Assembly (NCBI GenBank): GCA_016702705.1 | Contig: JADJDM010000022.1 | Span: forward strand, 62,001-126,000 | DNA: 64,000 nt | Origin: Bacteroidota bacterium | GTDB taxonomy: Bacteria; Bacteroidota; Bacteroidia; B-17B0; Aurantibacillaceae | Direction of reading: 5' to 3' | Shown here: in pieces, positions 63,896-64,000 of the stretch | Layout of the letters: every line of letters begins with the position of its first letter | How positions within the stretch are numbered: the first letter of the stretch is position 1 | Notes under the pieces: model-generated | Databases searched by the model: none | What the model saw: only the letters and a program-made list of their open reading frames with translations | Told to the model about the DNA's origin: nothing | Made by a program: the position numbers and the translations under genes

Positions 63896-64000
63896 ATGAT
63901 TAGTGAAGCTATATCTCAAGATATAAAAAGTGTTTTTATATCTAGAAAAGTAGATGAGAACGGTGCCTTTACAAGGTTAAAAAGCGATAGCAACATAACG
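63896..64000 (+). CDS. N-terminal fragment of an unidentified gene
   Basis: An ATG at 63896 opens 35 codons to the window edge: MISEAISQDIKSVFISRKVD then ENGAFTRLKSDSNIT. There is no signal peptide and no motif, and it is too short to assign. Because the frame runs off the edge and follows a clear intergenic region, it is probably a real gene start. Confidence 0.5.
   Translation, partial: MISEAISQDIKSVFISRKVDENGAFTRLKSDSNIT

Overview
The window is AT-rich DNA from a member of the Bacteroidota, probably a Flavobacteriales or Sphingobacteriia-like lineage. The evidence is type IX secretion (T9SS) cargo proteins with both sorting-domain and gliding-type C-termini, a PorP/SprF protein, two DUF6268-like outer-membrane proteins, promoters of the Bacteroidota form TAnnTTTG, and little Shine-Dalgarno signal. 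The standard genetic code applies: cca (43508-44899) and the globin gene (60584-60970) end in TGA. I see no rRNA, tRNA, CRISPR array, transposase or integrase.

Layout. 1-14.6 kb is housekeeping: folK (partial), sppA, a T9SS cargo protein, fbp, a PpiD-like foldase, polA, ispE, an acyl-CoA dehydrogenase, anmK, crcB and a 3-hydroxybutyryl-CoA dehydrogenase. 14.6-19.7 kb holds terC, then a PadR-PspC envelope-stress operon behind a palindrome-covered promoter, ending in a serine hydrolase. 19.7-31.3 kb has a C-terminally truncated ettA, a lipoprotein, an omega-amidase-type nitrilase, a DUF6268 protein, a DsbA-like protein, lgt, a second lipoprotein and second DUF6268-like protein, and a sulfur-handling operon (TauE/SafE, MBL-rhodanese fusion, rhodanese, DUF983). 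31.4-51.8 kb is rich in surface proteins: a CotH-kinase T9SS protein followed by PorP/SprF, an outer-membrane protein and an HD hydrolase; a choice-of-anchor-L protein; an M20 dipeptidase; a thioredoxin-fold/OmpA fusion; an alpha/beta hydrolase; cca; and a 2138-residue repeat adhesin. 51.9-56.1 kb carries a polyprenyl synthase, rfbA and a CPA2 antiporter.

From about 56.9 to 62.1 kb all genes lie on the minus strand and form what looks like a nitric-oxide/iron-sulfur-damage island: an Rrf2 (NsrR/IscR-type) regulator, then a seven-gene operon (membrane protein, small one-TM protein, group III truncated globin, four-TM protein, tryptophan 2,3-dioxygenase, cupin, Ric/YtfE di-iron repair protein), then a ferredoxin-cupin-hemerythrin operon. 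HPP-family and UbiA-family membrane proteins lie upstream. Small unrecognised proteins and candidate operators make this the most interesting region.

A recurring oddity is single-base frameshifts, most in homopolymers, in otherwise well-conserved genes (sppA x2, ispE x3, anmK, pspC, the serine hydrolase, ettA, cotH, the anchor-L gene, rfbA, a small membrane gene). The likeliest cause is uncorrected indels in the assembly. Two in-frame TGA codons in pspC and the loss of the ettA C-terminus are not explained by simple homopolymer indels. I have annotated these genes over their full reconstructed span and state the break in each.
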